Positions 45,736 through 58,135 of a stretch of DNA of 64,000 bases are shown here, in pieces (position 1 is the first letter of the stretch; each line of letters begins with the position of its first letter). The notes under the pieces are model-generated. The model had not been told where the DNA came from, made no database searches, and worked only from the letters and a program-made list of their open reading frames with translations. Both the position numbers and the translations under genes were made by a program. Origin of the DNA: Mariannaea sp. PMI_226 (taxonomy: Eukaryota > Ascomycota > Sordariomycetes > Hypocreales > Nectriaceae). The DNA is taken from contig JANFOG010000001.1 in the NCBI GenBank assembly GCA_024336345.1, positions 5,270,001 to 5,334,000 on the forward strand, written 5' to 3'.

Positions 45736-48719
45736 CTAACACATCTCCCCGAGGACAAGTTGATCACTCTTCCCTATACTCTGCTTTGAAAAATCTTGAA
45801 TAATGTCAAAACCCGCGCCATCCAGTCTGTCAATACCAAGTTCCGTATTGTTTGCATTTCCATCATCCCACTGATAATTTGCAAACGGCATTAGTACGTC
45901 CTGACATAGTGTAATGCTCTCCAAGTTGAAATCAAGTGACTGAAATTCAATGGAAGACATGAGCTCTATTGATTCATCCATGATCTCTTCAGAATCAAGT
46001 GAGCCCCATGGAGAGTCACTTGTGGACAATTGGACAGATGAAGCCATATCTTGGCCGTTCAAAGTTCTCCCTAGTTCTTGGTCCAGGCCATTCATTTTGT
46101 CATCTTCTGCGGAAAAGTTGTTTTCAGTTCGTGGCGAACTTCTGTCGCAGCTTTCCTTGGTAAGTGGTGGACTCTCATGAGTATCCTCACTTGCCATGCC
46201 TTGCGGCAAATTTGAACAACTCGAGTCGACTGCCAATAGCTCAGAGCCCGAGGGCGTTGAGAGGCTGAATGGAAGGGTTCCCGGTAAGACAGAGAGATAA
46301 CCTTGAAGCATATGGCGAAGAGGTGGTGGGAAATCGGTCTCGTCAGGTAGCTTGCCATTGCTGATGCTCAAGTCCATTGTAAGAGCCAGACGCAAGTAAC
46401 AGTTGGGTTGCATCTGAAGAATCTCAATCCAACTCGCGATAGATAATCTAGCATCTCCAACGACTGTTTCTGTTGAGGGTAGGAATTTCTGAGCAACATC
46501 AACAATATGCCGTATTGTTTGATTAATCCAATCAACAATGAAATAGCGGGGTCTGTATATCTTCATTGCCTCGAGTAGAACGTTGAGCCGTTCTTGTCGA
46601 TATCTAGAAGAGGAGGAGGAAGATCCTTCTAATGGGGAAAAACTGCTCAGCCTGAGTTGTCGTAACTCTACATCAAGGATCTGAAGAGCCAATGGAAAGG
46701 CTGTACACCCAACACTGGAGGAGAATTTAGATATGCTCAGATTGACGGAATTTGTTGAAGAAAACTTACGCGCTCATTGGAAGCCAACGAATCAAGCCCA
46801 GCCTAGTTAGCTCAGAAAGACACTCGGTAATTTGGGCAATGGCATTTTGTAGCTCGTAACTCTTCTGTACCATTTCTACAATATCGAAAGTTGGGGCTAA
46901 GGGCGAAGAGGTAGCGTGGCCGAGATGTAACATTTCGTAGTGACAAAGAGTGAGTCGTGCGGAACTGCAATAGTGATGTGAGACCTCGTTTTTTGAAGTT
47001 ACACAAAGAACTTACTGGTAATACATCTCCGCAAGATTGGCGAATAGCACCAAGGAACCTGAAGACCTCTGAGAAACGTCTTTGATGGCCTTCCTGCGAA
47101 TCGTACATTTCCATTCTAAGAAGCTATTATGCCATCGTTGTAAGCGCACTCGACAACCGACGGCGGGCTTTTCTTCGGGCGAATTTTGCAATAGGCTTAG
47201 AAATGGGTTCTCATGAACGAGATTTGATAGGCTCAGAACATCCGTCAAAATAACACAAAGCTCAACAGTTTTTATTAGTGCCTGTGCCAGGAAAGCCTTC
47301 GTCGAAGAATCGTAGACATCTGAGTGGTCAAACTCATCGGAAAGGTCTTCTACACTCAGTATCGGACTTTGGTCAAAATTGAAGTTGGACCTGGTAATCT
47401 TGATAGTTTGGCGAGAGGTGAGTGGTATAACTCTATCACAAATAATGCAGCACCACCAGAGTCGCTTCAATACATTGTGTTGTCTCTTTTGCTCTGGTGA
47501 GAGGGTGCTGTCGGGTCGAAGAAAAGCGTAACGGTGCGCACGAGCGTCGCGTGCATGGTGAATGGCAATGCCCGCCCACAGCGAGCCAAGCTGTTTGTAT
47601 CCGCCATATGGTAGTGGGATGAGATGTGAATGTGAAAGGAGCACAGCAGCCTGGGCTATGGCTATTGAGCATCGCTCGTACCCGAAATCGTATAGAAGCT
47701 AGAATAAGATTAGCCTACAGTGCAGCTCAAGGGATCCGAATTACTGCGTACCTTTGCCCTGCGATAGAAGGTATACTTTGCGTCTTGCGTTGTTTTAAAG
47801 CCTAAACTTTGAAATGTTTCCTCAGAAATAAACTAAAGTTAAGAGTCGTTAGTCATGTTCATGGTCTATATATCTTAGATGCTGTCTCACTGTTGACGAT
47901 GTAAACAGCATTCCCTGGAGAACCAGAATGGATATCCTATCATAGCTTCTGTCTGGCAGGGTCTTCGAGTTGTACATGGCCCAGAAATCGGCCTCGTTGA
48001 TGAGAGGAAGAATCGGATGGATAAATAAGAAATATTTTTGAATGAATTCATCGAGGACATGGCGTTCTGGTATAACGAAACATCCTTGTTTGTAGAGGAA
48101 GTCGAGGTCTTGAGGTAGTATCGTCTTTACTTTGGGAACTTGGAGAAAGGAGTAACGCGGTTCGGTTGGATCGTAAAGGTGTTTCGGGTTTTCTAGATAG
48201 TCATATGAATGAGACGCTTTTCATGGCAATTATGATAATAAATAAATCCATACCTGACGAAAAGTGGCTTGAAAAGACTGACGATGAATGTGACTCTTGG
48301 GTGGACTCATCATGGTTCGAAAATTGGTGATGGGGAGTATCAGTGTCGGGAGCAGCCAAGGTCGCTGGTAATGAAGGCTGATTCGATAGAGGCGGAATTT
48401 CCTGTGAAGAACGTTCGGAACGAGTATCCGGAGTCTTCGAACCAGATACTTGCCTGCGTGGGTGTTTGGGACTTCATGCAGCATCGTCGTTAGCCATTGC
48501 TAGGAAGTATTGTAATGGACAAGTTTGCACTCACTAAATCTTGGCACCCCTCGCAAAGTCACAATCTTTCTCATCTAACTTGCAGTTCATACAGGGTTGG
48601 AACCGCTCTGTCACGATGCATCTGACCTTGCGTGCCCGACAGGGCACACAGGCTCGAAAACATCTTTTCTTGACCTCTCTTGACTTCATGGTCTCCCGAT
48701 GTGATGAAAGTTGAGGCAA
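45736..48719 (-). CDS. Zn2Cys6 transcription factor, cutinase factor CTF1-beta-like
   Basis: Seven exons, 48719-48535, 48471-48254, 48192-47891, 47832-47752, 47698-47016, 46964-46770 and 46714-45736, give 880 residues. If the second ATG (48689) is used it is 870. The zinc cluster reads CVPCRARKVRC then CMNCKLDEKDC. A Ser/Thr-rich linker of about 75 residues leads to a fungal_trans domain (about 160-480): FFxHP-like FLFIHPILPLINEADFW, then FYRRAKLLYDFGYE, LWWCCIICDR and an acidic, Ser-rich C-terminal third suited to activation. FIHPILPLINE with this length resembles cutinase transcription factor 1-type regulators of fatty-acid or cutin use. The target genes are unknown; the convergent AKR is a neighbour, not an obvious partner. 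Confidence 0.88.
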
Positions 48720-50480
48720 GGTATTTGGGCAATAGGACCATTGTCATGCAAGAAAGCTTTGGCACGCGTCGTGTAAGGCAAAAGGGGAACTAGTCTAAAG
48801 AAGGGGCCATTTACATATGAGAATTCCCAATGGCGAAAATTATGTCATAGCAAGGGCTGCAAGAAGACGAGAGCCCCCCGAAACAAATAATTGACGAATC
48901 ATTTCGCAGCCGGTTTCATTTGCCGTCGATTTATCCCCGCGATTGGCGTCGGAACTAGCCGGACATGGACGTGCTTCAAACGACGCGGGGAAGCCGAGGG
49001 ACAGGCACTATAGACAAGATCCTAGCCAGCCCTCAAATATCCAAATCGATGGCTTGAGTAACTCTAGTGCTTTTTTTTATTTTATTTTATTTTATTTACA
49101 TATGATGACGATGATTCCCCTAACAGGTTGATGGAGAATAGGTAAGGTAATTGGGTAGCTAGACGGGTCGCTTTTGGTTCGACTAGAGTGGTGGCGCTGA
49201 GAAAGTACGGCCCCCCTCTCCCCCGGTAGCAACGGAGCGGCGTCTCCTATCCAAAGCGCGCTTGCGGGCAAAACTCCTTAGTGGGAATGAAGATCCGCTT
49301 CAGGCCGTTTTGGAAACTTGTTAATTGAGCTCAAAGGCTATACCCGCCATCGTTCGGAACCGGTGGCGTGTTCGAGCTTGAACGCGGGCACGAGTGTGTA
49401 CTCTGCCCAGGTGTTGGCAAAATTCTAGAAAGACACCGGGAACGCCTGACACAATGGGGTGTAAAGATTATCCAGAAGGATACTAATGTATTGTCTCTGA
49501 GTGCTGATGATCGAAAGGAAGCTGCAAATTTTCCGGTGCGAGACCCCAATGCAACGCCATAGAGGCACTTCACAATCAATATCCTCAATAGGGCCTGCGC
49601 ACACAATTCTGCGGCCGAGAGCCAAAATATGGCTTGGCTCACACAGTCCAGAAGACACTTCCATTCTAAGATGGAAACCATCACAGTGCAAATTACCTAT
49701 CGTTGCCGCAAGCCTAGGTCTAGGAAACCCATTTGATGGGACTTTGGCTTGATCATGTGAGCCATGAAGATGGGGAATAATTCCATTTGGTGATCCCGCT
49801 TCATTGATTTATGGATTCCGATAGTGCCGGTTAAGTTTTTACTGGTTATTGTAGTGGTATTATGAGCTCTACTAGATCTAATCTAGCGAAGAGTTTAGCT
49901 ACATCGCACAAAGTGACTCATTGAGCTTTGCTGCGACGCTCATTGAGGTTCCGTTCTTATGAGATGAGCCGATCGGGTATCAAGCTATTCTAGAAAGATT
50001 GGCTAGTGAACCGATGTCGCGAAGCTCTTGGTGTTACCTATGAGAATAACTGGAGATGTTCTTTGGTTACAAAGTGAGGCTATAAAAGGACTAAACCGAG
50101 GTAATCCGAACTCTTGGTTTCTTTACAGCTGGCTCCCACCTTTTATAAGATTAGACTCTGTACGCTTTGAATATTGTGTTGGCACACTTAGACTTGACTT
50201 GAACTGGCGTGGATGCGCCAAGGTGGGTGAAGTGCATTCGCACGAGGAGAAAACCATAGAGAGAGCTGACTTGATGAATGAAGGGTTACCCTCGCGATCC
50301 ACTGACATCATAAACACCAAAACAAATGGCTTCTGAACAAATGAAAGCCAGCTAGATAAAGCTGCTCGTTGTAAACCAATCAGGCGCCTGACGGCCGTAC
50401 AATCCATTCTCCATGAGGTTGGCTTAGTTTCCAAGCTAGAGTTCACTCCCCGCGCCTCAGACCCCAGAGCCAGAAACTCC
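48720..50480. other. 1.8-kb stretch without a recognised gene
   Basis: Two open frames of about 65-118 codons around 49331-49752 overlap on opposite strands. Neither has a family match I can name or intron signals that extend it. Confidence 0.45.
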
Positions 50481-51111
50481 TTACAAATAATAATATGCCC
50501 CAGACCCGACGACCAAAACAATTAGAAGCAAAAAGTAGACAAAGGGCCCTCTTTCGTTTGTCCCTAATGGGGTAGAGGTGGCAGGCGATGCTGGAATGAC
50601 CATCGCTGGCTTTTCCTCACCAGGCTGGTGGCTTGGTTAGTAAGAATGCGAGGAATTGATGGAAATAACCATTTCCGTGGCCGTATCGCAGTGTGCTGCT
50701 TAATTCATCGTCAAAGCAGTTCAAATTGCATGGACTTACTCGTCTGAATAAATTCCCGATGGATAGATCTTGAAGGATTTCTCGAGCTTCGTCGCTATGG
50801 CCAACGTCTTCAAAGGCCTCTGTCGCATCCTTCCCCGCAATGTCGAGCAGCACCTCTTCTCCACCTCTGCATTTCGCGCGTGGTTAGCATCCAAGTTTCG
50901 CACTCAATGACACTGCGAAGCCGATATTGGTGCGATGACAAGGTCAAGCTTCCAGCCCGGAGTCTTATAGCGGATGCAAAGGTTGGACGTACGGATGCTC
51001 GTCAATGAAACTGGTGCAGTCATAAACCTCGTCATGGATAACGACGTAGAGATCTTTTTTCGTTTTATGACCGGCGACGTCGTCGTAGGTGAATGTTTTC
51101 TCCGATGCCAT
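50481..51111 (-). CDS. cytochrome b5, tail-anchored
   Basis: Three exons, 51111-50993, 50866-50740 and 50624-50481, give 129 residues. The haem-binding core has both axial histidines, His39 in EHPGGEE (the codon pair spans the first intron) and His63 in VGHSDEA, 24 residues apart as usual. A Pro/Thr-rich hinge precedes a C-terminal hydrophobic anchor ([19 protein letters not shown]), so it sits in the endoplasmic reticulum membrane facing the cytosol. It passes electrons from NADH-b5 or P450 reductase to desaturases and P450s. It is divergent from the CYP53-type P450 with 1.1 kb between starts, which suggests it may serve that enzyme. The final exon is chosen because only its frame yields the anchor. 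Confidence 0.92.
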
Positions 51112-52210
51112 TTTGTTGTAACTTGTGCTCAATAGACAGCTACATAGGAGGTAGATAACTTTGAAGCGCTTTAATAAATTGTCTACGGCTGATGACTCGT
51201 TGTTCGCTAGACCACAGAGTATGGATGGAGGAAAGGAGAAATCATGCCTTACGCGCTGGAAGAGTCGGGCCCGAACCTCGGCGAGGTCAGCAGCTGCGCT
51301 GCATCCTCCAATCGCATCAAAACCTGCATTGTCATCAAGAGCACGCCGATTGGCTCTGACTGCTGATTCAGATAATTACTGCCACACGCACACAAGGGCG
51401 ATGAGCAGGCAATGTGGCGTCATCCCGAGGAGAACACCAGAAACGGTGCACGGGCTGAGGAACCGGGCCAAGCAATGAAGTTCCAATACCAAGTTCAAGA
51501 TGCCAAGCCGAAATAAGCAGCCTATCTACGTGCGATTAAAGTAAAACTCAGGGTTGGACGGCCAGGACTTTCAAGAACTGTCACTAAGGTAGGTAGTCAT
51601 CAAATCAATTGATGGGCTCTGTACGGAGTAAGGAGTACAGAGGGATGAATTCGACAGCGTGCTGAAAGAGTGCCACAGGGAAATTTGAAAGTGCCGGCGC
51701 AAACTACCTATAGCTACATAGCTACAGTAATCCGTACTAACCATAAGGATGTTGGAGCGTATGTAATCCACGACAGAACCAATGGCCGCAGAGAGTGACG
51801 TGGTCATCAAAATCTACCGTTCTCTCTACCGACCGAGGGCTCAGTGCCGAACGGCCAACCCGCAAGTAAACTTGTGGGGGGACATGCTGAATGATCACCA
51901 GCGGACAGTGGGTCACACAGCGAGCTCCTCGGGGGCGCCAGGCATGTCGCCCTACCTCCTTAGTTGCCGATTCTCATTACCTTCCATCTTCCCCAGGTAC
52001 GTACCCAAAGTACCTCAGGTGAGTAGGTATGGTGCACGCTGTTCGCTACAGCAGAGACTACGCAGTAGCGGGCTTCACATATCAAGTATAAAGCAAGACT
52101 ATAATACGTCACAGAGTATCTACATCTTGTGCGAATACCAAGCGAGCATGAAAAACATTTAATAAATCAGTCAGTCCCGTCATCTCAAGCGATTATCCAT
52201 CAAAATAAAC
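51112..52210. promoter_or_regulatory. shared divergent promoter of cytochrome b5 and CYP53-like genes
   Basis: These 1.1 kb separate the two start codons. Open frames in it are not convincing. I recognise no defined operator. Confidence 0.5.
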
Positions 52211-53924
52211 ATGGCCGTTCTCAGTGTCTTAACTTCCCCATGGGGGGCCCCAGCCATCGCTCTGGCCATGGTCCTGGCCTATTACCTGCTACCATATTTT
52301 ACAACCTTGGGCAACCTGCGAGACATTCCAGCTCCCTTTGGCGCCCAATTCAGCAACCTTTGGCTTCTTTCTGCATGTCGGAGAGGGAAAAGATATGAAT
52401 TAGTCGATCAAGCACACGAGAATTTAGGCCCAATTGTGCGCATCGGGCCAAATCACGTCAGCATTGCCGATCACAAGGCCATCCAGCCAATTTATGGCCA
52501 TGGCAATGGCTTTCTCAAGTCGTAAGTTGATACAAGCACATCCTAGATCTTATGGAGACAAAGCCCACAAATTGACAATTCCTAGGGACTACTATGACCC
52601 CTTTGTATCAATCCACCGTGGACTCTTCAATACCAGAAATCGAGCCGAGCATACCCGAAAGAGAAAGCTCGTCTCTCATACTTTTGCGCCCAAGTCAGTG
52701 CTTGAATTCGAGCCATATATTCGCCAGAATATCCAGCTTTGGGTAACGCAATGGGACCGAAAAATCCAAGAGTCAAGAAACGGCGACGATTCAGCTTACT
52801 TGGACTGTTTATCTTGGTGTTAGTTTGCCCCGGAACCAACTGATGATTTGTTAGCAGACATATGTTAACTTTGCTCCAGTCAATTACCTCGCCTTCGACA
52901 CAATTTCTGATTTGGCTTTTGGAAAGCCATTCGGTAAGTTACTACACTGCACTTCATCAACATGACTACTGACGTGAGAACGAATCTAGGGATGCTTGCC
53001 GCAGGGGCTGACATCGCCGAGGTCAAAGCTACGCCAACGAGTCCTGCAATTTATGCGCCAGCTGTGGAGATTATGAACCGTCGTGGAGAGGTCTCAGCCA
53101 CACTGGGTTGCATGCCTTGGATGAAGCCATTCGCAATGTGGCTGCCTGACCCGTTCTTCAGTCAAGGCCTCCAGGCTGTAGAGAAGCTCGCCGGCATTGC
53201 CATTGCTCGTGTAAGCGACAGACTGGAGCGGCCTCCGGATATCAACCGCAAGGATCTATTGGCTCGTCTCATGGAAGGCAGGGATGAAAAGGGAGAGCCA
53301 CTGTCTCGCGCCGAATTGACTGCTGAGGCCTTGACTCAGCTGATTGCGGGCAGCGATACGACCTCTAACTCCTCATGCGCCCTGCTCTACAACGTTGTCA
53401 GGACCCCGGGGGTTCTATCGAAACTACAGCAAGAGATTGACAGCGCTGTACCAGGAGACGAAGCGGTGCCAAGTTATGAACAGGTGAAAAAACTTCCCTA
53501 TCTTGGAATGGCGATTAATGAGACGCTGCGATTCCATTCCCCGTCTGGAATCGGTCTGCCACGCGAAGTTCCTCCAAATTCTCGTGGTGTTACTATTCAT
53601 GGTCACTACTTCGGCCCCGGAACCGTTCTCAGTGTTCCTACATATACAATTCACCATTCCAAGGAGATTTGGGGGTCGGATGCGGACGAATTCAGACCTG
53701 AAAGGTGGGAGAACGTAACAGAGGAGCAAAAGGTTGCTTTTATTCCTTTTAGTCACGGCCCGCGGTCTTGTGTTGGCAGAAATGTTGCTGAAATGCAAAT
53801 GCGACTAATTGCTGCGACATGGATCAAACGGTATGGTGTAATCCTGAGGCAAGAGGTAATGGAGACCAGGGAAGGATTCTTGCGGAAGCCATTGGGCGTT
53901 GAGGTGGCTATTACGCGACGATGA
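52211..53924 (+). CDS. cytochrome P450, CYP53-type benzoate 4-monooxygenase
   Basis: Four exons, 52211-52521, 52586-52818, 52880-52933 and 52990-53924, give 510 residues. An N-terminal membrane helix (residues 10-32) anchors it to the endoplasmic reticulum. Signatures are the I-helix AGSDTTSNSS, K-helix ETLR, and haem loop FSHGPRSCVGRNVAE with its Cys thiolate. The N terminus, GVTIHGHYFGPGTVLSV and WGSDADEFRPERW resemble fungal benzoate para-hydroxylases (BphA, CYP53), which make 4-hydroxybenzoate from benzoate for breakdown through protocatechuate. Other P450 families of the pisatin-demethylase type are less close. A cytochrome b5 gene is divergent upstream and a zinc alcohol dehydrogenase lies 1.2 kb downstream on the same strand. 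Confidence 0.9.
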
Positions 53925-55142
53925 GAGACTGGAGAACAGTGGTACTGATGTCGCTGCCTCTCCCCCCCTCCCACCCCCGGATTATATCTTATACCTTGCG
54001 CATAGTACTGTAGCTACGAGGTAGCATTGTCTTGATTTTGGCTTATAGATTGACACAGTGCCGGTGTCAAGAGTTGCAAGGAGCATTACAGAATAAATTG
54101 TCATTAGAACACTACCAAGTCCTGCGATTTACTTGTTTTGAACCAAAGTAGCCACAAAGCAGTACAATCAATTATAAAATGAACTCATACAATGAGCTCA
54201 TACAATGAATTATGAATTCATAAAATGAAGACATTATGACCAGATCAACTAGATATACCAGCCAATCGCGAATAATAATGGAACCCAAGAGGCCTGCCCA
54301 GCCAAGATAAAGTGACCTATATCTATCGAAGCCCTAAAACTGTGGTGGAGTCGATCGGTATCTGTCTTGCTTGACGTCTACAGAATGCCAAGGCTACAAG
54401 ACGATGGGTTTGGCTGGAAGGCTGCTCCGTTTCTACAATTACTTCCCTCTATCCCTTCTCATTGTTGAGGTCGTGGGCTGCTGTCGGCATCCCTATGAGT
54501 AGATGAGTAGGCAAGGTACCGTACCCAACTTGTCTCACTTTGGCAACGAGACACAGGCACTTATCCGCCAGCAGCTGGCGGTGAGTGGGGCAACGAATTT
54601 GAATTGGTAGGTACAGGAGATAGGTCGTCTCCAAGGGCTACCTACGCTACCTACACTACCTACCTTGGTGCCTTATTAGGGGTCCACGTCTCTCACAGTT
54701 GCCGTCCCCCTCTGCCGCAGGGTTCCCGTAAGTATCTGCCGCTCCGAGGTCTTCCGCTTATGACGCATCCATGGATGACTTCATCGGAACAATCAGAACC
54801 GCGAGATTTGGAAGACCAGAAAGAGAAGGCGGTTTATACAACAATATTGCGTTGCCGTCTCAAATGAGAGCCTTGAAGTGCAATGCAAGTAAAGTACCTA
54901 TTTCTTCTCCCGATTGCGCCGAGGCCGCGTACGGACAGCTACAGTAAATGACCACTATCCTGCTTAGTGTCTTCTAGGTCAATGAATAGTTCGTTGTTAT
55001 ATGTACCTCTAGCCCAAAATAATTCAACTTGAATACCAGCATCCTTCAGACGATTGGCATATCTCATCCGCTGGATTCTGCAACCTTCAGGCTACCCTCA
55101 CTTTGATCGCATCATTGCAGAGAACCAGCTCCAGGGTCCGAC
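53925..55142. other. intergenic, no gene recognised
   Basis: Contains a small tandem repeat (listed) and CTACC-rich runs near 54641. No supported frame. Confidence 0.5.
54181..54206 (+). repeat. 13-bp tandem repeat GARCTCATACAAT x2
   Basis: Two copies differing at one base, with more degenerate related sequence following to about 54226. Confidence 0.7.
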
Positions 55143-56315
55143 ATGGGTCCTGTCATTCCTCAATTCCAGAAGGCGGCAGTGATTGAGAATCCGGGCCCTA
55201 CAGCACAATTGATCCTTCGCGATGATGTACCTGTTGATAAACCGAAGAAGAACGAGATTTTAGTCAAACTTGAGTACAGCGGTATATGGTAGCCTCTCTT
55301 TCTACACACATGTCTGGCAGAGGCCATCGCTAACAGTTAACCCGTAGTCGATCTGAAATTCGGGCATTTCTAGGGTGGAGCCAATATAATTCAATTGTAG
55401 GCCATGAAGGCGTAGGCACAGTGGTAAAGCTTGGCCCAGACGTCGCAAAATCCATGCTAGGTGAAAGAGTTGGAGTGAAATGGCTCTACAGCGCCTGCGG
55501 TCAGTGTTCTATCTGCGTACGACACCAACCGAATAACTGTTCGCGCCAGCTCAACACGGGGAGAAACGTTCCAGGAACTCTCCAGCAGTATGTTGTTGCC
55601 GATGCTCGATATGTGACCAAGATCCCAGACAATCTACCAAGCGAAGTCGCTGCACCTCTGCTTTGTGCAGGGCTGACTATGGCCGGCGCAATCTCGAAGC
55701 TCGAGGATCATTTGTCCAAGGGAGACTGGGTGGTAATTTCTGGGTCTGGAGGCGGTCTCGGTCACATAGGAGTTCAGATCGCGAATAATCTGAACGAATA
55801 TCGTGTGATTGCCATCGACTCCGGGCCATCCAAGCGTGACCTGAGTCTTAAATCTGGTGCAGAGTACTTCATTGACTTTGTTCACGAAGACATTGAGCAA
55901 AGAGTGAAAGAGATCACTGGAGGTGAAGGAGCACATGCTGTACTAGTGGTTTCAGGCTCCGAAGATGCCTTCAAGATCTCACCAAGGCTGGTGCGGAATA
56001 TGGGAACAATCATAACTATTGGTCTCCCGCCTAATGACTTTAACATACCCATACCTGCATCTCTTTGTTCAGCGCGTGGTAAAGTATTTGCTACCATTTA
56101 TGAAATTGCCTATACTAACATTTTCGGAAGCACTTACAATTAGGGGTGTTAGCACCGGCACTGAAGAGGAGATGGAGACACTGCTCAAGCACGCTGCCCT
56201 TGGAAAGGTCAGCCCAGCCATTCAAATCCTGCCGTTCAATGACATATCCTCCGTCTTTCAGAGACTTCAACGAGACGAGATAACTGGTCGAGTTGTTGTG
56301 AGAATAGCTGAGTGA
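55143..56315 (+). CDS. zinc-dependent alcohol dehydrogenase (MDR family)
   Basis: Three exons, 55143-55288, 55348-56078 and 56131-56315, give 353 residues, as for microbial ADHs. The catalytic zinc ligands are Cys in SGICRSE (its codon split by intron 1) and His in VGHEGVG. The structural zinc loop has CGQCSICVRHQPNNC, and the NAD-binding motif is SGSGGGLGHIG. The apparent end at 56143 is an unspliced intron: joining at 56078/56131 yields ALTIRGVSTGT, as expected for the family. The first shell reads C-R-S-E instead of the commoner C-H-S-D. It interconverts an alcohol and aldehyde with NAD(P). It follows a CYP53-like P450, so an aromatic alcohol is possible. Confidence 0.93.
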
Positions 56316-57520
56316 ATCATTGGGTTTTCAAATAGTGAACAGGTCTCGCTAAATGCGTGGAAAACAAACAGTGCCGCCGGAACTGGGGGATGCTCTATAC
56401 GCTCGTCCTAAGATCGTTACATTTTGAGACCGTTGTCCTAGGCTAAAAAGAAGTATCAACTAGAAAAGAACCATTGGGCAAAATTTACAGAGTGACTTGG
56501 TATTGGTGTTCTCTATATGGCGGCAGATGTGCACACAATGCTATGCTGATTATGAACATATTTACAGCTTTCTTTCCGAGTGCAGCATCCAGATTGGCCA
56601 AGATATCTAGGTTGCTAAATAATAGAGACGAATCAGAGCGAAATTATGTACTACTATAGTTCATTTAAGTACTTCAGACCTATTTCTACCGCCAACGAGA
56701 AGCATTCTTGAATACGTCCTATAGACAAAATTTAGCAAGTCCTCGTAATAGAAACACCTCGAAACCAGGCCCTCGCTTGCTGTAGTAGCGCAATGAGTTC
56801 AATTTCAAGTCCAGTTCAGCGGCTGAAGAGAGAGAGGTTTTTTTAAAAAGCGTTACTTCGTCATACTCGCGTTTTTTGCCGCCATATTTTTCCTTCATCA
56901 GTCATCCTGGAGCGTGTTTACTTTGTGGCATGACTGTTTGTACTCGCTTCTGAGTTAATTTCAAATCGTTTTTCATTTTGCCCACCGCGGAAATACACAC
57001 ATATCTGCATTTAAGAATATTAAATATGCGTGGAGCTTAGATTAGGTATTTGATTTCGTGATAGAACGAAACTCAACCGCAAGGGTCTCAGCTCAGATAG
57101 CTCTTTTTGGACGGTATTGTTTATCAGCCTAGCTTCATAAATGGTGGCAGTAGATTTTCTCCGCACTAAGGTGGATAGCCGTAAGCATGTATATGGCATT
57201 TCAGGCCCGAAGATTGTATTGAAAAAGATCTCAAAACAATACAGAGGCACAAATGCTTACACATAGTAAATGTATGGTTGGCGTAATGGGCCTCAAGTAG
57301 GTCTTGAGAAATTCTGCAGGAGTATGGATACAAGACGGTAGATGTAAATAATAACTTATTTCTCAAAGTCGCTTTTGATAAATGGCGGATAGTATTGCAA
57401 GACCCAAAATATGATGCAAAAGGTTGGGGGAATATTTGAGCCCGTAGGCGGCAGCGAAATGCTGACTGATGAACACACAACAGCCTAAATGTCACTACCT
57501 TACCTATATTGCCTTCCTCA
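56316..57520. other. intergenic, no gene recognised
   Basis: AT-rich; short frames only. Confidence 0.5.
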
Positions 57521-58135
57521 CTACTTATCAGGTAAAGTTTCCGGCCAGCGCTCAATTGTTAAACCTTTCCAAACGGACTGCCACCTCGCTGCCTTGCGCT
57601 CATACGCCTCCCTCAACCCAATGGCAGGATTTGGCCTCACAACCATGTTGTAAAAGTCAGACAGCCCGCGAGGCGCATACACACTCCATTCTCCATTGTC
57701 AAGAATTCTCACTCCAATCATAGCACTGGTTGAAATCCAAGTGTCGATACCTGCCTCAACACAATCATGGGGAGGGCATGGTACACCAAATTTCGACTCG
57801 TACCACAGGTGCACCCGCGCCTGATTGCGAATTTCTACCTCGGTTGAAATGTCTGCGAATAGCTCTTTGCCAGCTTGAATTACAGCGTCTTCAGCCTCCC
57901 AGGAAGTATCGGTGTCGTCAAAGTAGACTAGATCATAGTCCCTGATGCCGGTCTCCGGTGGGAGGGAAGAGACGGAGTTCCATATTGTCTGAGAGAGGGC
58001 ACCACCGGCGAGATACCAGTTGGGCAACTTGAGAGTCGCTGTTCTGGAGAGAACGAGAAGTAGGGTTGGGTTAGACGAGAGGGTTTCGATCAGAACCTTG
58101 AGCTGGGCCTGAAGGGAGAGGTGTGCCGGCTTCAT
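57521..58135 (-). CDS. nucleotidyltransferase-like protein (NTP_transf_6)
   Basis: Single exon, 204 residues. The motif NWYLAGGALSQTIWN (about 38-52) followed by RDYDLVYFDD matches the G-G...D-x-D pattern of the nucleotidyltransferase_6 family (DUF925), known from bacteria and fungi. The two acidic residues would bind Mg2+ in nucleotidyl transfer. Conserved FGVPCPPHDCVEAGID and the final YERKAARWQSVWK also fit the family. The substrate and biological role are not known for the family. Residues and length look intact. Confidence 0.87.
   Translation of the reverse strand: MKPAHLSLQAQLKVLIETLSSNPTLLLVLSRTATLKLPNWYLAGGALSQTIWNSVSSLPPETGIRDYDLVYFDDTDTSWEAEDAVIQAGKELFADISTEVEIRNQARVHLWYESKFGVPCPPHDCVEAGIDTWISTSAMIGVRILDNGEWSVYAPRGLSDFYNMVVRPNPAIGLREAYERKAARWQSVWKGLTIERWPETLPDK

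Noticed and set aside
49331..49752. Overlapping open frames on both strands between the CTF1-like gene and cytochrome b5
   Set aside because: No recognised motif, no extending exons, and both strands equally open, so neither is supported as a gene.
56079..56143. Apparent frameshift or early stop in the alcohol dehydrogenase
   Set aside because: A 52-nt GT..AG intron (56079-56130) with a CTAAC branch-like motif restores the family sequence exactly.
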